A DNA stretch of 7,863 bases from Flavobacterium sp. (GCA_019105125.1 JAHRWO010000314.1:1-7863), one strand, 5' to 3'; counted from the first letter of the stretch, positions 1 to 6,690 are shown. Numbers and translations are program-made. Notes: generated from the letters alone by a model not told the origin.

Positions 1-1
1 A

Positions 2-388
2 AAAATGAGAAAATTTGGAGAACTTATCGGAATGGCGTTTCAAATTAAAGATGATTTATTTGACTACACCGATGACGCCATTGGAAAACCAACCGGAATA
101 GACATCAAAGAACAAAAAATGACTTTGCCGTTGATTTACGCACTAAATAATTGTAGCCCCAAAGAAAAGAGTTGGGTTATCAATTCTGTTAAGAATCACA
201 ATAAAGATAAAAAGAGAGTTAAAGAAGTGATTCAGTTTGTTAAAGATAAAAACGGATTAATCTACTCGGAACAACGTATGATAGAATACCAGCGTCAAGC
301 ATTAGATTTAATAGAGGGTTTCCCAACTTCAGCTTACAAAGAAGCTCTCACTTTGATGGTAAACTACGTTATTGAAAGAAAAAAATAA
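2..388 (+). CDS. Polyprenyl diphosphate synthase, C-terminal part (5' end outside window)
   Basis: Trans-type isoprenyl diphosphate synthase, which extends allylic diphosphates with isopentenyl diphosphate units to make quinone side chains or other polyprenyl carriers. The reading frame is open to the left edge, so the gene starts outside the window and the Met at position 5 is internal. About the last 128 residues are present. The visible evidence is the second aspartate-rich motif DDLFD (in IKDDLFDYTDD, about 16 residues into the visible part), which binds the magnesium-diphosphate of the substrate, followed by the typical GKPTGIDIKEQKMTLPLIYA stretch. The first DDxxD motif and the chain-length-determining residues lie outside, so the product length (farnesyl, octaprenyl or other) cannot be told. 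The C-terminus ends normally in IERKK. Its stop codon directly abuts the stop of the convergent kinase gene. Confidence 0.93.
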   Translation, partial: KMRKFGELIGMAFQIKDDLFDYTDDAIGKPTGIDIKEQKMTLPLIYALNNCSPKEKSWVINSVKNHNKDKKRVKEVIQFVKDKNGLIYSEQRMIEYQRQALDLIEGFPTSAYKEALTLMVNYVIERKK

Positions 389-398
389 TTATTTTTTT
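379..398. terminator. A/T-only perfect palindrome at the junction of two convergent stop codons, possible bidirectional terminator
   Basis: A run of seven A, then TAATTA, then a run of T forms a 20-base perfect palindrome. Its axis lies exactly between the TAA stop of the prenyl synthase (386-388) and the stop of the kinase on the other strand (389-391). Read from either side it gives an A-run, a short dyad and a U-run, so it could act as a weak bidirectional terminator. The stem is only A-T pairs and would be unstable, so the function is inference; the palindrome itself is seen directly. Confidence 0.45.
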
Positions 399-2758
399 TG
401 TTTATAAGGAAATTTTAGCGTTACAGTAGTAAATTCATTTTCTTTACTAGTAATCCAAATGGTTCCATTAAGTAGCTCCGTAAATTGTTTTGCAATAATT
501 AATCCCAATCCCGAACCCTTAATAGTTGAGGTGTTGCTGCCTCTAAAAAAGGATTGAAACATGTGTTTAATCTCATTTTCTGGTATTCCAATTCCAAAAT
601 CAATAACTTCTATTTTAAAACTTTTTTCTAAGTAGGTAATTCTGATGATTGGATTTGAACTGCCAATAGAATATTTGAAAGAATTGGATATTAAATTATT
701 TAAAACATGAGTTAATAAACCTTCATCAGATTCAATATAAGGTTGATAATCGTCTCTTTCAAAAATTATTTTTCTACCATCAATCTCGTTAAAGAAATAA
801 GTTTCTATAAGATTTTCTACAAATGTATTTAAGTGAAATTCTTTTAAATCAATTTTTAGATTGTTGGATTCAAAAGCGCCATAAATCAAAATATTATTCA
901 TAAGCTCTGTCATTCTGTTAACTTCATTATGAATTCTATTTTTAATTAAATCTATTTCACTTTTTTTCTCATCTTCAATTTTTGCAATTTTAAAGTTTAA
1001 TAATTCAAGATTGGAATAAATAACCGAAAGTGGAGTTCTAAATTGATGTGATACCATGGAAACAAAACCTGATTTCAATTCATTTAGCTCTTTTTCTCGC
1101 TCTAATGCTTTTTCTACATTTTCTTTATCCTTAACTCTTTTTGTAATATCTCGGCTCGAAGTTTGCAATCCTATGATATTGTTTTTTTCATCGAGTAAAG
1201 TTTTTGTATACGTTTCTAACCAAATATATTTTCCATTTTTCTTTCTGAATCGAAAGGTTACAATCTCGTTTTTGTTGTTTAAAATATTTTGATGTTGTTT
1301 AGAAATGGCGTCAATATCTTCGGGATGATAAAAGTTGTATGGATTTTTATTAATTAGTTCATCTGGTTGATATCCTGTTATTTTTTCAGCATTTTGAGAA
1401 ACATAAGTTATAGTTCCATCATTTAAATGCTGCATAATTAAATCCGACGTGTTTTCGGCAATAAACTTATATTTTTGCTCAGAAATCTCTAATTGTTTCT
1501 TTAAGTTTATTGTGTCATTAATATCGGTAATACTTCCAATAATAATTTTTTTCTGAGTGCTATTGTCAAAATCAATGTTCAATTGAACAAGACCCCAAAT
1601 ATGTCCATTATTTTTTTTAATGAGTTGTACTTCTTTACTTACAGGATGAAGTAAAAGCTCTTTAACAGCATCAATATTAAAGTTTTCAAAATAATTAAAG
1701 ATGCTAGTTCCTAAACAAGATTCGATAGAATGTTCGGTAATTTTTTCCCATTGGTCATTTAAGAAAAACAAATTTCCTTTTAAATCTGTTTTAAAAATAA
1801 TTTCGGCAAGGTTGTTAATTAAGTGATTGTATTCGTTTCTTTGATTTGCTAATTCAATTTCTTTTTCTTTGATGTCGTTAATGTCGATATGTGTTCCAAT
1901 AATTTTTTCAACATTACCATCACAATCTAATATTTTTAAAGCCGAATATTTAACCCAAATGTAATCGTTGTTTTTATGACGAATTCTAATGATTCCTTCA
2001 TATTTTTCAATTTTGTTATTGATGTAATCTGTAACTTTTTGTTTGATTCTTACTTTATCATCAGGATGTAGTAAAGATTCCCATGTTGCTACTGAATGTT
2101 CTAATTCATCATCTTCATAGCCTAGCATGCCAAACCAGTTATAGGAAAAGTTTACTTCATTGGTTTTAATATTCCATTCCCATTTGGCTTGTTTCGAACT
2201 TTTCATATAAAATTCAAGCTCGAATAAAGTGTTTTCTAATTTTGAAGTTACATTGTCTTGGCTTAATCTCAAGCCTATATTGTGCGCAACTGTATGAAGT
2301 GTACTAACAACATCTTCTGTCCAAATTCTCTCATTTTCACAATCATCAAAACCAATCCAACCCCAAAAAAAACCATCAGAAAAAATAGGGGTAAACAAGA
2401 ATGCTTTGATGTTTTGCATCTCCATTACTTCTTTAAAATATTGGTTCTTGCTGTCTTTTACTAATCCGTAAAGAGGAAGATTTTGTGAAAGAGGTGTAAA
2501 TAAACCAGGAAATGCGTCATAACTATGACCACTCAATTCAGGATTTCCTATGAATGGTTCTGTGTTATTATTACACCATTCATATTCGTAGTTTAAAATT
2601 AATTCGTTATTAACTATTTCATTTTGAAAAATATAGCATCTGTCGATGCCAATGTTTTTGCCTAAAGCACTTATGCAATTTTGCAATGCTTCATGAATGT
2701 TGTTTTCTTTTAATAAAAAATTATTAGCTTCAGATATTCCTTTTAATAATCGCTTCAT
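389..2758 (-). CDS. Soluble sensor histidine kinase, GAF-PAS-PAS-PAS-HisKA-HATPase_c
   Basis: Sensor kinase of 789 residues that should autophosphorylate and pass the phosphate to a response regulator. Domains in order: GAF-like (about 1-165), PAS/PAC 1 (about 185-300, with HPDD and a PAC end at GTHIDIND), PAS 2 (about 307-417), PAS 3 (about 427-541, TGYQPDEL and SSRDITKR), a short coiled linker (about 542-562), HisKA with the H-box SHQFRTPL (phospho-acceptor His571), then HATPase_c with the N-box (Asn688/Asn692), G1 DFGIGIP (about 720-726) and G2 GSGLGL (about 748-753). No signal peptide or membrane segment is visible, so it should be cytoplasmic. It lacks a receiver domain, so it is not a hybrid. 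The ATG at 2758 fits the usual start of the GAF region. It overlaps the upstream membrane-protein gene by 29 bases, pointing to translational coupling. The likely partner is the divergent regulator at 3283-4047. The ligand is unknown. Confidence 0.93.
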   Translation of the reverse strand: MKRLLKGISEANNFLLKENNIHEALQNCISALGKNIGIDRCYIFQNEIVNNELILNYEYEWCNNNTEPFIGNPELSGHSYDAFPGLFTPLSQNLPLYGLVKDSKNQYFKEVMEMQNIKAFLFTPIFSDGFFWGWIGFDDCENERIWTEDVVSTLHTVAHNIGLRLSQDNVTSKLENTLFELEFYMKSSKQAKWEWNIKTNEVNFSYNWFGMLGYEDDELEHSVATWESLLHPDDKVRIKQKVTDYINNKIEKYEGIIRIRHKNNDYIWVKYSALKILDCDGNVEKIIGTHIDINDIKEKEIELANQRNEYNHLINNLAEIIFKTDLKGNLFFLNDQWEKITEHSIESCLGTSIFNYFENFNIDAVKELLLHPVSKEVQLIKKNNGHIWGLVQLNIDFDNSTQKKIIIGSITDINDTINLKKQLEISEQKYKFIAENTSDLIMQHLNDGTITYVSQNAEKITGYQPDELINKNPYNFYHPEDIDAISKQHQNILNNKNEIVTFRFRKKNGKYIWLETYTKTLLDEKNNIIGLQTSSRDITKRVKDKENVEKALEREKELNELKSGFVSMVSHQFRTPLSVIYSNLELLNFKIAKIEDEKKSEIDLIKNRIHNEVNRMTELMNNILIYGAFESNNLKIDLKEFHLNTFVENLIETYFFNEIDGRKIIFERDDYQPYIESDEGLLTHVLNNLISNSFKYSIGSSNPIIRITYLEKSFKIEVIDFGIGIPENEIKHMFQSFFRGSNTSTIKGSGLGLIIAKQFTELLNGTIWITSKENEFTTVTLKFPYKQKK

Positions 2759-3167
2759 TTACATGAGATTCTTGTGTAAATTTATTGATATTAAATCCTT
2801 TTTCCAAATTTAAAAACAAGTCAATATCCTCTCTACAAATTTTTATTTTTTGTATTTTGTTAGATATCTTATATTCCACATAATAATGGTATTGATCCAA
2901 ATACAAAAAACTAAAAACATAAATTGAAAAATGAACTAGTACTACACTCCATTCAAAGTGAATTAGGTAAATGCTTAATAATACTAAGTTTTGCCAAATC
3001 ATGATGTTTACATATGACTTTCTAACTTGTCTTGTAATTTTTAGACTACAAAAATCTAGAACATTATGTTCGTTGATAAATGCATTAAAACTTAAATTAG
3101 TAGAATCAAAATTGTTATTTTTTGATAATTTTTCGTAAATTTGATATGTCTTGTATGTGAAGTCCAT
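2730..3167 (-). CDS. Hypothetical small membrane protein, first gene of the kinase unit
   Basis: I do not recognise a family for this 145-residue protein. It has a polar N-terminal part (about 1-50), two closely spaced hydrophobic stretches (about 53-70, from NIMIWQNLVLL, and about 73-91, SVVLVHFSIYVFSFLYL) that look like a membrane hairpin, then a charged, probably cytoplasmic tail of about 50 residues. There is no signal peptide, so both ends should face the cytoplasm. Its TGA stop (2730-2732) lies inside the kinase coding region, and a TAGTTTTG promoter box (3187-3194) sits about 20 bases before its ATG, so it is the leading gene of a two-gene transcript. That position suggests a role linked to the kinase, such as membrane recruitment or signal input, but no direct evidence exists. 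Base composition resembles that of its neighbours. It is real judging by its promoter, length and coupling, not by homology. Confidence 0.7.
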   Translation of the reverse strand: MDFTYKTYQIYEKLSKNNNFDSTNLSFNAFINEHNVLDFCSLKITRQVRKSYVNIMIWQNLVLLSIYLIHFEWSVVLVHFSIYVFSFLYLDQYHYYVEYKISNKIQKIKICREDIDLFLNLEKGFNINKFTQESHVNEAIIKRNI

Positions 3168-3186
3168 TTTTTTTAAATTTATATAG

Positions 3187-3194
3187 CAAAACTA
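3187..3194 (-). promoter_or_regulatory. Bacteroidota-type -7 box (TAGTTTTG) for the membrane protein-kinase unit
   Basis: On the minus strand the sequence reads TAGTTTTG, a full match to the TAnnTTTG element used by the primary sigma factor of Bacteroidota. It ends about 20 bases before the ATG at 3167, giving a short leader of about 15 bases. No clear -33 TTG is visible at the usual spacing. Two copies of TTAAATTTA (3173-3181 and 3199-3207) flank it; in such A/T-rich DNA this may be chance. Confidence 0.6.
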
Positions 3195-3269
3195 GCAGTT
3201 AAATTTAAAGTTGATGTTTAAAAGGCTATATTTTAAATATTTATGCAAATAATTTAAAAAAATATAAAT

Positions 3270-3277
3270 TAGTTTTG
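3270..3277 (+). promoter_or_regulatory. Bacteroidota-type -7 box (TAGTTTTG) for the response regulator
   Basis: TAGTTTTG matches TAnnTTTG fully and ends only five bases before the ATG at 3283. Transcription would start at or within a few bases of the start codon, so the mRNA is probably leaderless or nearly so. No -33 TTG is visible 17-23 bases upstream. The same nine bases, TAGTTTTGC, occur on the other strand in front of the kinase unit. Confidence 0.6.
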
Positions 3278-3282
3278 CCCCT

Positions 3283-4047
3283 ATGGAAATTAAAAAAACT
3301 CAAATACTGTTAGTTGAAGATGATAAATCTTTAGGACAAACAATTTCAGAATTATTGCAACTCAATAATTACGATGTTATTTGGTGTGAAAATGGTCTTC
3401 AAGCGTTTCGCTATTTAGAAGATCACCTTCCAGATATTATAGTTTGTGATTTGATGATGCCTGTAATGTCTGGAGAAGAACTCTTCCTTAAAGTTAGAAA
3501 CTTCAAGAGATTTAATCAAGTGCCTTTTATCATTATAACGGCCGATATGACTTTTGATAGCAAAATTAAGCAACTTCAAAATGGAGTTAATGATTTTATT
3601 AATAAGCCATTCAAAATTCAAGAGTTGATATTTAAAATCAATAATTTTCTAAAATACAAAGACGATTTAATTAAAACTAACGCAGATCCATTATCTAAAG
3701 TTACGATTACCGTTAGAAAAAATGATTTCTTTGAAAAACTCAATGCTATTTTATTAAAAAATATTCAATCTGATATTACGATTGATAAAATTGCAGCTGA
3801 AATGTACGTGAGTAAATCAACACTAGATAAAAAAATCAGATTGCATAAAAAAATGAATATTTCATCGTATATACGTGAGTTTAAAATCAATTATGCTATA
3901 AAAATGATTGAAGCAGGGGAAATCCATGTTGAATTTTTAGCTTCTGAATGTGGCTTTAATTCACTTTCTTATTTCTCAACTTGCTTTAAAAATTATACGG
4001 GTATTCCTCCAAAAGATTATATTAAAAAATTAAAAGTCGCACTTTAA
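3283..4047 (+). CDS. Response regulator with AraC-type DNA-binding domain
   Basis: Transcriptional regulator of 254 residues. The N-terminal receiver domain (about 6-123) keeps all key residues: acidic pair Asp13/Asp14, phospho-acceptor Asp56 in CDLMMP, Thr86 in IIITAD and Lys108 in the KPF motif. After a linker (about 124-150) comes an AraC/XylS domain (about 150-252) with two helix-turn-helix units; the second carries the family signature around FLASECGFNSLSYFSTCFKNYTGIPPKDY. Phosphorylation should promote dimer formation and binding to promoter DNA. It lies divergent to the membrane protein-kinase unit across 115 bases and is the obvious partner of that kinase, though the pairing is inferred from position. 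This is a free-standing regulator, unlike the fused hybrid two-component proteins common in Bacteroidota. The start is fixed by homology of the receiver to residue 7 and by the promoter just upstream. Its targets may include its own divergent region. Confidence 0.93.
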   Translation: MEIKKTQILLVEDDKSLGQTISELLQLNNYDVIWCENGLQAFRYLEDHLPDIIVCDLMMPVMSGEELFLKVRNFKRFNQVPFIIITADMTFDSKIKQLQNGVNDFINKPFKIQELIFKINNFLKYKDDLIKTNADPLSKVTITVRKNDFFEKLNAILLKNIQSDITIDKIAAEMYVSKSTLDKKIRLHKKMNISSYIREFKINYAIKMIEAGEIHVEFLASECGFNSLSYFSTCFKNYTGIPPKDYIKKLKVAL

Positions 4048-4122
4048 TTTAACCTTTATACAACCTTTTTATATTCATTTCCGTCTATAGTATTAGAAGG
4101 CTTAAAAACAATTTCAATTGTT

Positions 4123-4130
4123 TACCTTTG
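4123..4130 (+). promoter_or_regulatory. Bacteroidota-type -7 box (TACCTTTG) for the sigma factor unit
   Basis: TACCTTTG matches TAnnTTTG. The last three bases form a TTG, and an ATG follows at once at 4131, so both of those possible start codons lie at or before the expected transcription start (about 4133-4137). This favours the ATG at 4149 as the true start of the sigma factor. A -33 TTG at the proper spacing is not evident. Confidence 0.6.
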
Positions 4131-4148
4131 ATGATATTAGACTCAGAA

Positions 4149-4718
4149 ATGAAAGTAATTCAATTACATCAAGAAGAAAAACAACTTATTATGTTGGCTG
4201 TCGAAAACAGTCGGCAAGCACAACAGCAGATTTATGCCAAATTTTCTCCTAAAATGTTAAGTGTATGTCGTCAATATATCAAAGATATTCACCATGCAGA
4301 AGATGTAATGATTACAGGATTTATGAAAGTCTTTACGAATTTAAAAAACTTTGAGCATAAAGGAAGTTTTGAAGGTTGGATTCGACGTATTATGATCTAT
4401 GAATGTATTGATTTTCTCCGTGTAAAAAAGAATAATTTCAACCACCAAGATATTAATGATGTTACGATAAACGAAAACGAATCGGTTTATGAAATGGAAG
4501 ATTTTTCGATTGATGACATTCAAAACATGATTGATAATTTGCCCTATGGTTATAAAATGGTATTTAATTTATATGCAATTGAAGGCTATAAACACCAGGA
4601 AATAGCCGAAATGCTCAAAATAAGTGAAGGAACATCAAAATCGCAATTGTCACACGCCCGAAAGTTATTGCAACAACAAATCACCGACTTAAAGAACAAA
4701 TTAAATGGAACCAAATAG
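4149..4718 (+). CDS. ECF-type RNA polymerase sigma factor (sigma-70 family)
   Basis: Alternative sigma factor of 189 residues that directs RNA polymerase to a dedicated promoter set, usually under control of a membrane anti-sigma factor. Sigma region 2 spans about 20-92 (AEDVMITGFMKVFTNL and the -10-binding stretch GSFEGWIRRIMIYECIDFLR); an acidic linker (about 98-122) leads to region 4 (about 122-175), with the helix-turn-helix around HQEIAEMLKISEGTSKSQLSHARKLL cut here as two parts: HQEIAEMLKISEGTSK and SQLSHARKLL. Regions 1 and 3 are absent, as expected for ECF factors. I chose the ATG at 4149 over in-frame TTG 4128 and ATG 4131 because a TACCTTTG promoter box ends at 4130 and because MKVIQLHQEE looks like the normal family start. 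The 3' end overlaps the next gene by 14 bases, so the two are coupled. The length and spacing are typical of flavobacterial ECF factors. Confidence 0.92.
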   Translation: MKVIQLHQEEKQLIMLAVENSRQAQQQIYAKFSPKMLSVCRQYIKDIHHAEDVMITGFMKVFTNLKNFEHKGSFEGWIRRIMIYECIDFLRVKKNNFNHQDINDVTINENESVYEMEDFSIDDIQNMIDNLPYGYKMVFNLYAIEGYKHQEIAEMLKISEGTSKSQLSHARKLLQQQITDLKNKLNGTK

Positions 4719-5391
4719 AATAGATAATCAAATAAGAGAAAAGCTGAATGCTAGAGAAATTCAGCCTTCTGCTCAAGCTTGGGATCGCTTAGATGCTATG
4801 CTTGCAGTTTCAGAAGAGAAAAAGTCAAAGAAAGGTTACGGATGGTTTTTTGTAGCCGCTTCTACGATACTTTTTTTCGGATTGGGATTTTTCCTTTTCA
4901 ATTCAAACGAAACGACAAAAATTAATAATTCAACACCAATTGTAACAACTATCAACGAAGGAATTGACACGGTTGAAACCAATAAAATAAATGAAATTTC
5001 AGTTGAAAAGGCACAACCTATTCTAGTTGAAAATAAAGCAAATCATTCAAAAGATAATTCCAGAGAGATAAAACCAGTTGCAATTGAGGAGTTGGTTAAA
5101 GAAAGCAATATAATTCAAGAAAACCTAGCACCCATTACCCAACACCCATCACCAAGCACTTATAAATACGTTTCTCCAGAAAATTTATTAGCGGAAGTTC
5201 AAACAGGTGAAAAGGTAATCTCATCCGACAATAAAATTATTTCAAAACCTAAAATGAAAGTAGATGCAAATTCCTTACTAACATCGGTTGAGAAAGAATT
5301 AGATGAAACGCACAAAGAAACTACTTTAGAAAAATTAACGCGAAAATTTCAAGATGCCAAATCGGCATTAGCCAATAGAAATTACGAATAA
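4705..5391 (+). CDS. Single-pass membrane protein, probable anti-sigma factor
   Basis: Protein of 228 residues with a cytoplasmic N-terminal part (1-45, including the stretch EIQPSAQAWDRLDAML), one strong hydrophobic segment (about 46-65, WFFVAASTILFFGLGFFLF) and a long polar, low-complexity periplasmic part (about 66-228) rich in Glu, Lys, Asn and Thr, ending in a helical stretch (about 190-225, ELDETHKETTLEKLTRKFQD). The order, with a gene start overlapping the ECF sigma gene by 14 bases, is the usual arrangement for sigma and membrane anti-sigma pairs, so it probably holds the sigma factor at the inner membrane until a periplasmic signal arrives. I see no zinc-binding His-x3-Cys-x2-Cys anti-sigma motif, so it does not belong to the ZAS class and the role rests on position and topology. 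The beta-barrel gene follows 34 bases later. Confidence 0.72.
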   Translation: MEPNRIDNQIREKLNAREIQPSAQAWDRLDAMLAVSEEKKSKKGYGWFFVAASTILFFGLGFFLFNSNETTKINNSTPIVTTINEGIDTVETNKINEISVEKAQPILVENKANHSKDNSREIKPVAIEELVKESNIIQENLAPITQHPSPSTYKYVSPENLLAEVQTGEKVISSDNKIISKPKMKVDANSLLTSVEKELDETHKETTLEKLTRKFQDAKSALANRNYE

Positions 5392-5425
5392 ATAAAAATC
5401 ATCATTAATCAAAAATCAAACAGTT

Positions 5426-6541
5426 ATGCAAAAAATTATTTTGTACACCATCATTATTGCTATTAGTTTAGTAACAAAAGCAGTTGCGCAAGAGAAAAAT
5501 TTTGAACAACAAGCTAAAGAAATTGCTTCAAATATCGAAACAATTACTACTGAAGAAAAAAATGCATTAAAAAAGGAAATCGAAGCAATCGATTTGCAAG
5601 TAAAAGAAGGGAAAATATCTGCTGAAAAAGGACAAGAGTTAAAACTAAAAATTGCTGAAAAACGCGCAAAAAACATCGAAACTAAAGTAGCTATTGAAGA
5701 AGCTAAATTAGCGCAATTAGTGAAAGATAAAGTGGATGGAAAAATCGCAGGTTCTGAAGAGACATCAAAAAGAGGAGGGACAACCATTATTTTGGGAGGG
5801 AATAAAAATGATTCTATCGGTAAAGATAGAACAGAAATTAATTTGGGCTCCATGAAAATCTATAATGGAGAAAAAGAAAAGTCAGAAAGAAAATCAAAAA
5901 GAACCACATCGCAATTTGTTTTTGCTTTTGGTTTAAATAATGTAATTACAGAAGGTGAAAATTTAGAAGATTCAGATTACAGAGTTTGGGGTTCGCATTT
6001 TTATGAATGGGGAGTTACTTATAATTCAAGAATTTTGAAAAACAATAATTTGCTTCATGCTAAATACGGACTTTCTTTAATGTATAACAATCTTCGTCCA
6101 ACTGATAATCGTTATTTTGTTAAAAATGGAGACCAAACAGATTTAGTTACATCAACTGTAAAATTAGATGATTCTCGTTTTAGAAATGTGTATTTAACAG
6201 CGCCATTGCATTTAGAATTCGATTTTACACCTAAAAAACTTTCAAAAGATGGTACAAAAACCTATTTCAGAACACATGAGTCGGTTCGTTTAGGAATTGG
6301 AGGTTATGGAGGTGTTCGCATCAAATCAAAACAAATTTTGAAATATGAAATTGATGATGTTAAAATAAAAGAAAAACAAAAAGGAGATTTCAATGTTTCT
6401 GAATTTACATATGGGTTGAGTGCTTATTTGGGATACGGTCAAACCAGTCTATATGTTAAATATGACTTAAATCCGATGTTCAAGAACAATAATATAGATC
6501 AAAACAACGTTTCATTAGGTATACGTTTTGATTTTAATTAA
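5426..6541 (+). CDS. Exported protein with periplasmic helical segment and C-terminal outer-membrane beta-barrel
   Basis: Protein of 371 residues. A signal peptide (1-21, hydrophobic core IILYTIIIAISLV, likely cut after AVA before Gln22) is followed by a long Lys/Glu/Ala-rich helical region (about 25-105) with coiled-coil character, a Gly-rich and polar linker (about 106-155), then about 210 residues of alternating polar and hydrophobic strands ending in VSLGIRFDFN, which fits an outer-membrane beta-barrel with a C-terminal Phe near the end. Glycines and aromatics such as YGGVRIKS and YGLSAYLGYG support strands. I do not recognise a named family. It lies 34 bases after the probable anti-sigma gene with no promoter box between, so it is the third gene of the unit, and may be a sensor of outer-membrane state or a target of the sigma factor. 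A strong terminator follows. The functional role is inference. Confidence 0.78.
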   Translation: MQKIILYTIIIAISLVTKAVAQEKNFEQQAKEIASNIETITTEEKNALKKEIEAIDLQVKEGKISAEKGQELKLKIAEKRAKNIETKVAIEEAKLAQLVKDKVDGKIAGSEETSKRGGTTIILGGNKNDSIGKDRTEINLGSMKIYNGEKEKSERKSKRTTSQFVFAFGLNNVITEGENLEDSDYRVWGSHFYEWGVTYNSRILKNNNLLHAKYGLSLMYNNLRPTDNRYFVKNGDQTDLVTSTVKLDDSRFRNVYLTAPLHLEFDFTPKKLSKDGTKTYFRTHESVRLGIGGYGGVRIKSKQILKYEIDDVKIKEKQKGDFNVSEFTYGLSAYLGYGQTSLYVKYDLNPMFKNNNIDQNNVSLGIRFDFN

Positions 6542-6573
6542 AATTTAGGGTTAAGTTAAGTTCTCTGTTAAAG

Positions 6574-6606
6574 AAAGCGCTTCAGTAACATGGAGTGCTT
6601 TTTTTT
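6574..6606 (+). terminator. Intrinsic terminator of the sigma factor unit
   Basis: A hairpin of 11 pairs (6574-6584 with 6591-6601, two of them G-U) encloses a six-base loop and runs straight into a T tract (6599-6606). It lies 33 bases after the stop of the beta-barrel gene and just before the dnaG promoter, so it separates the two transcription units. Confidence 0.82.
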
Positions 6607-6645
6607 GTTTTCCACATTTTTATATGTATTAACTTTGTAACTTTG
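6604..6645 (+). promoter_or_regulatory. dnaG promoter with -33 TTTG and two tandem TAACTTTG -7 boxes
   Basis: TAACTTTG occurs twice back to back (6630-6637 and 6638-6645), each a full match to TAnnTTTG. A TTTG at 6604-6607 lies 22 bases before the first box, within the usual spacing for Bacteroidota promoters; for the second box the spacing would be 30, which is too long. The -33 element shares bases with the T tract of the upstream terminator. The leader to the TTG start would be about 38-50 bases. Confidence 0.65.
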
Positions 6646-6665
6646 AAATCGTTTTTTAATTTCCG

Positions 6666-6686
6666 AAAATCCAAAATCTGAAAATC
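6666..6686 (+). repeat. Three close copies of AAAATC in the dnaG leader
   Basis: AAAATC begins at 6666, 6673 and 6681, spaced seven and eight bases apart, between the promoter and the TTG start of dnaG. It leaves the leader rich in A and unstructured. It may be chance in A/T-rich DNA; I know of no factor that would bind it. Confidence 0.3.
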
Positions 6687-6690
6687 TACA

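Noticed and set aside
1056..1292. 78-residue plus-strand open frame inside the kinase gene
   Set aside because: Lies opposite the conserved third PAS and HisKA regions; Phe/Ser-rich translation typical of an antisense shadow.
2282..2464. 60-residue plus-strand open frame inside the kinase gene
   Set aside because: Antisense to the GAF region with no start signal or recognisable domain.
2730..2758. Frameshift joining the small membrane protein and the kinase into one gene
   Set aside because: The kinase has a natural ATG and a normal GAF-type N-terminus, and the small protein has its own TGA stop after a complete tail; a true overlap explains it better than a broken fusion.
3415..3621. 68-residue minus-strand open frame inside the response regulator gene
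   Set aside because: Antisense to the conserved receiver domain, including the phospho-acceptor region.
4048..4122. Possible terminator after the response regulator gene
   Set aside because: The stretch is A/T-rich and has a small CAATT/AATTG dyad, but I found no hairpin followed by a T tract that would support a terminator.
4341..4523. 60-residue minus-strand open frame inside the sigma factor gene
   Set aside because: Antisense to sigma region 2; no independent support.
5416..5853. 145-residue minus-strand open frame opposite the beta-barrel protein gene
   Set aside because: It is antisense to the signal peptide and helical region, and its Ser/Phe/Ala-rich composition is what the reverse of Lys/Glu-rich codons gives. 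No promoter box or known motif was seen.
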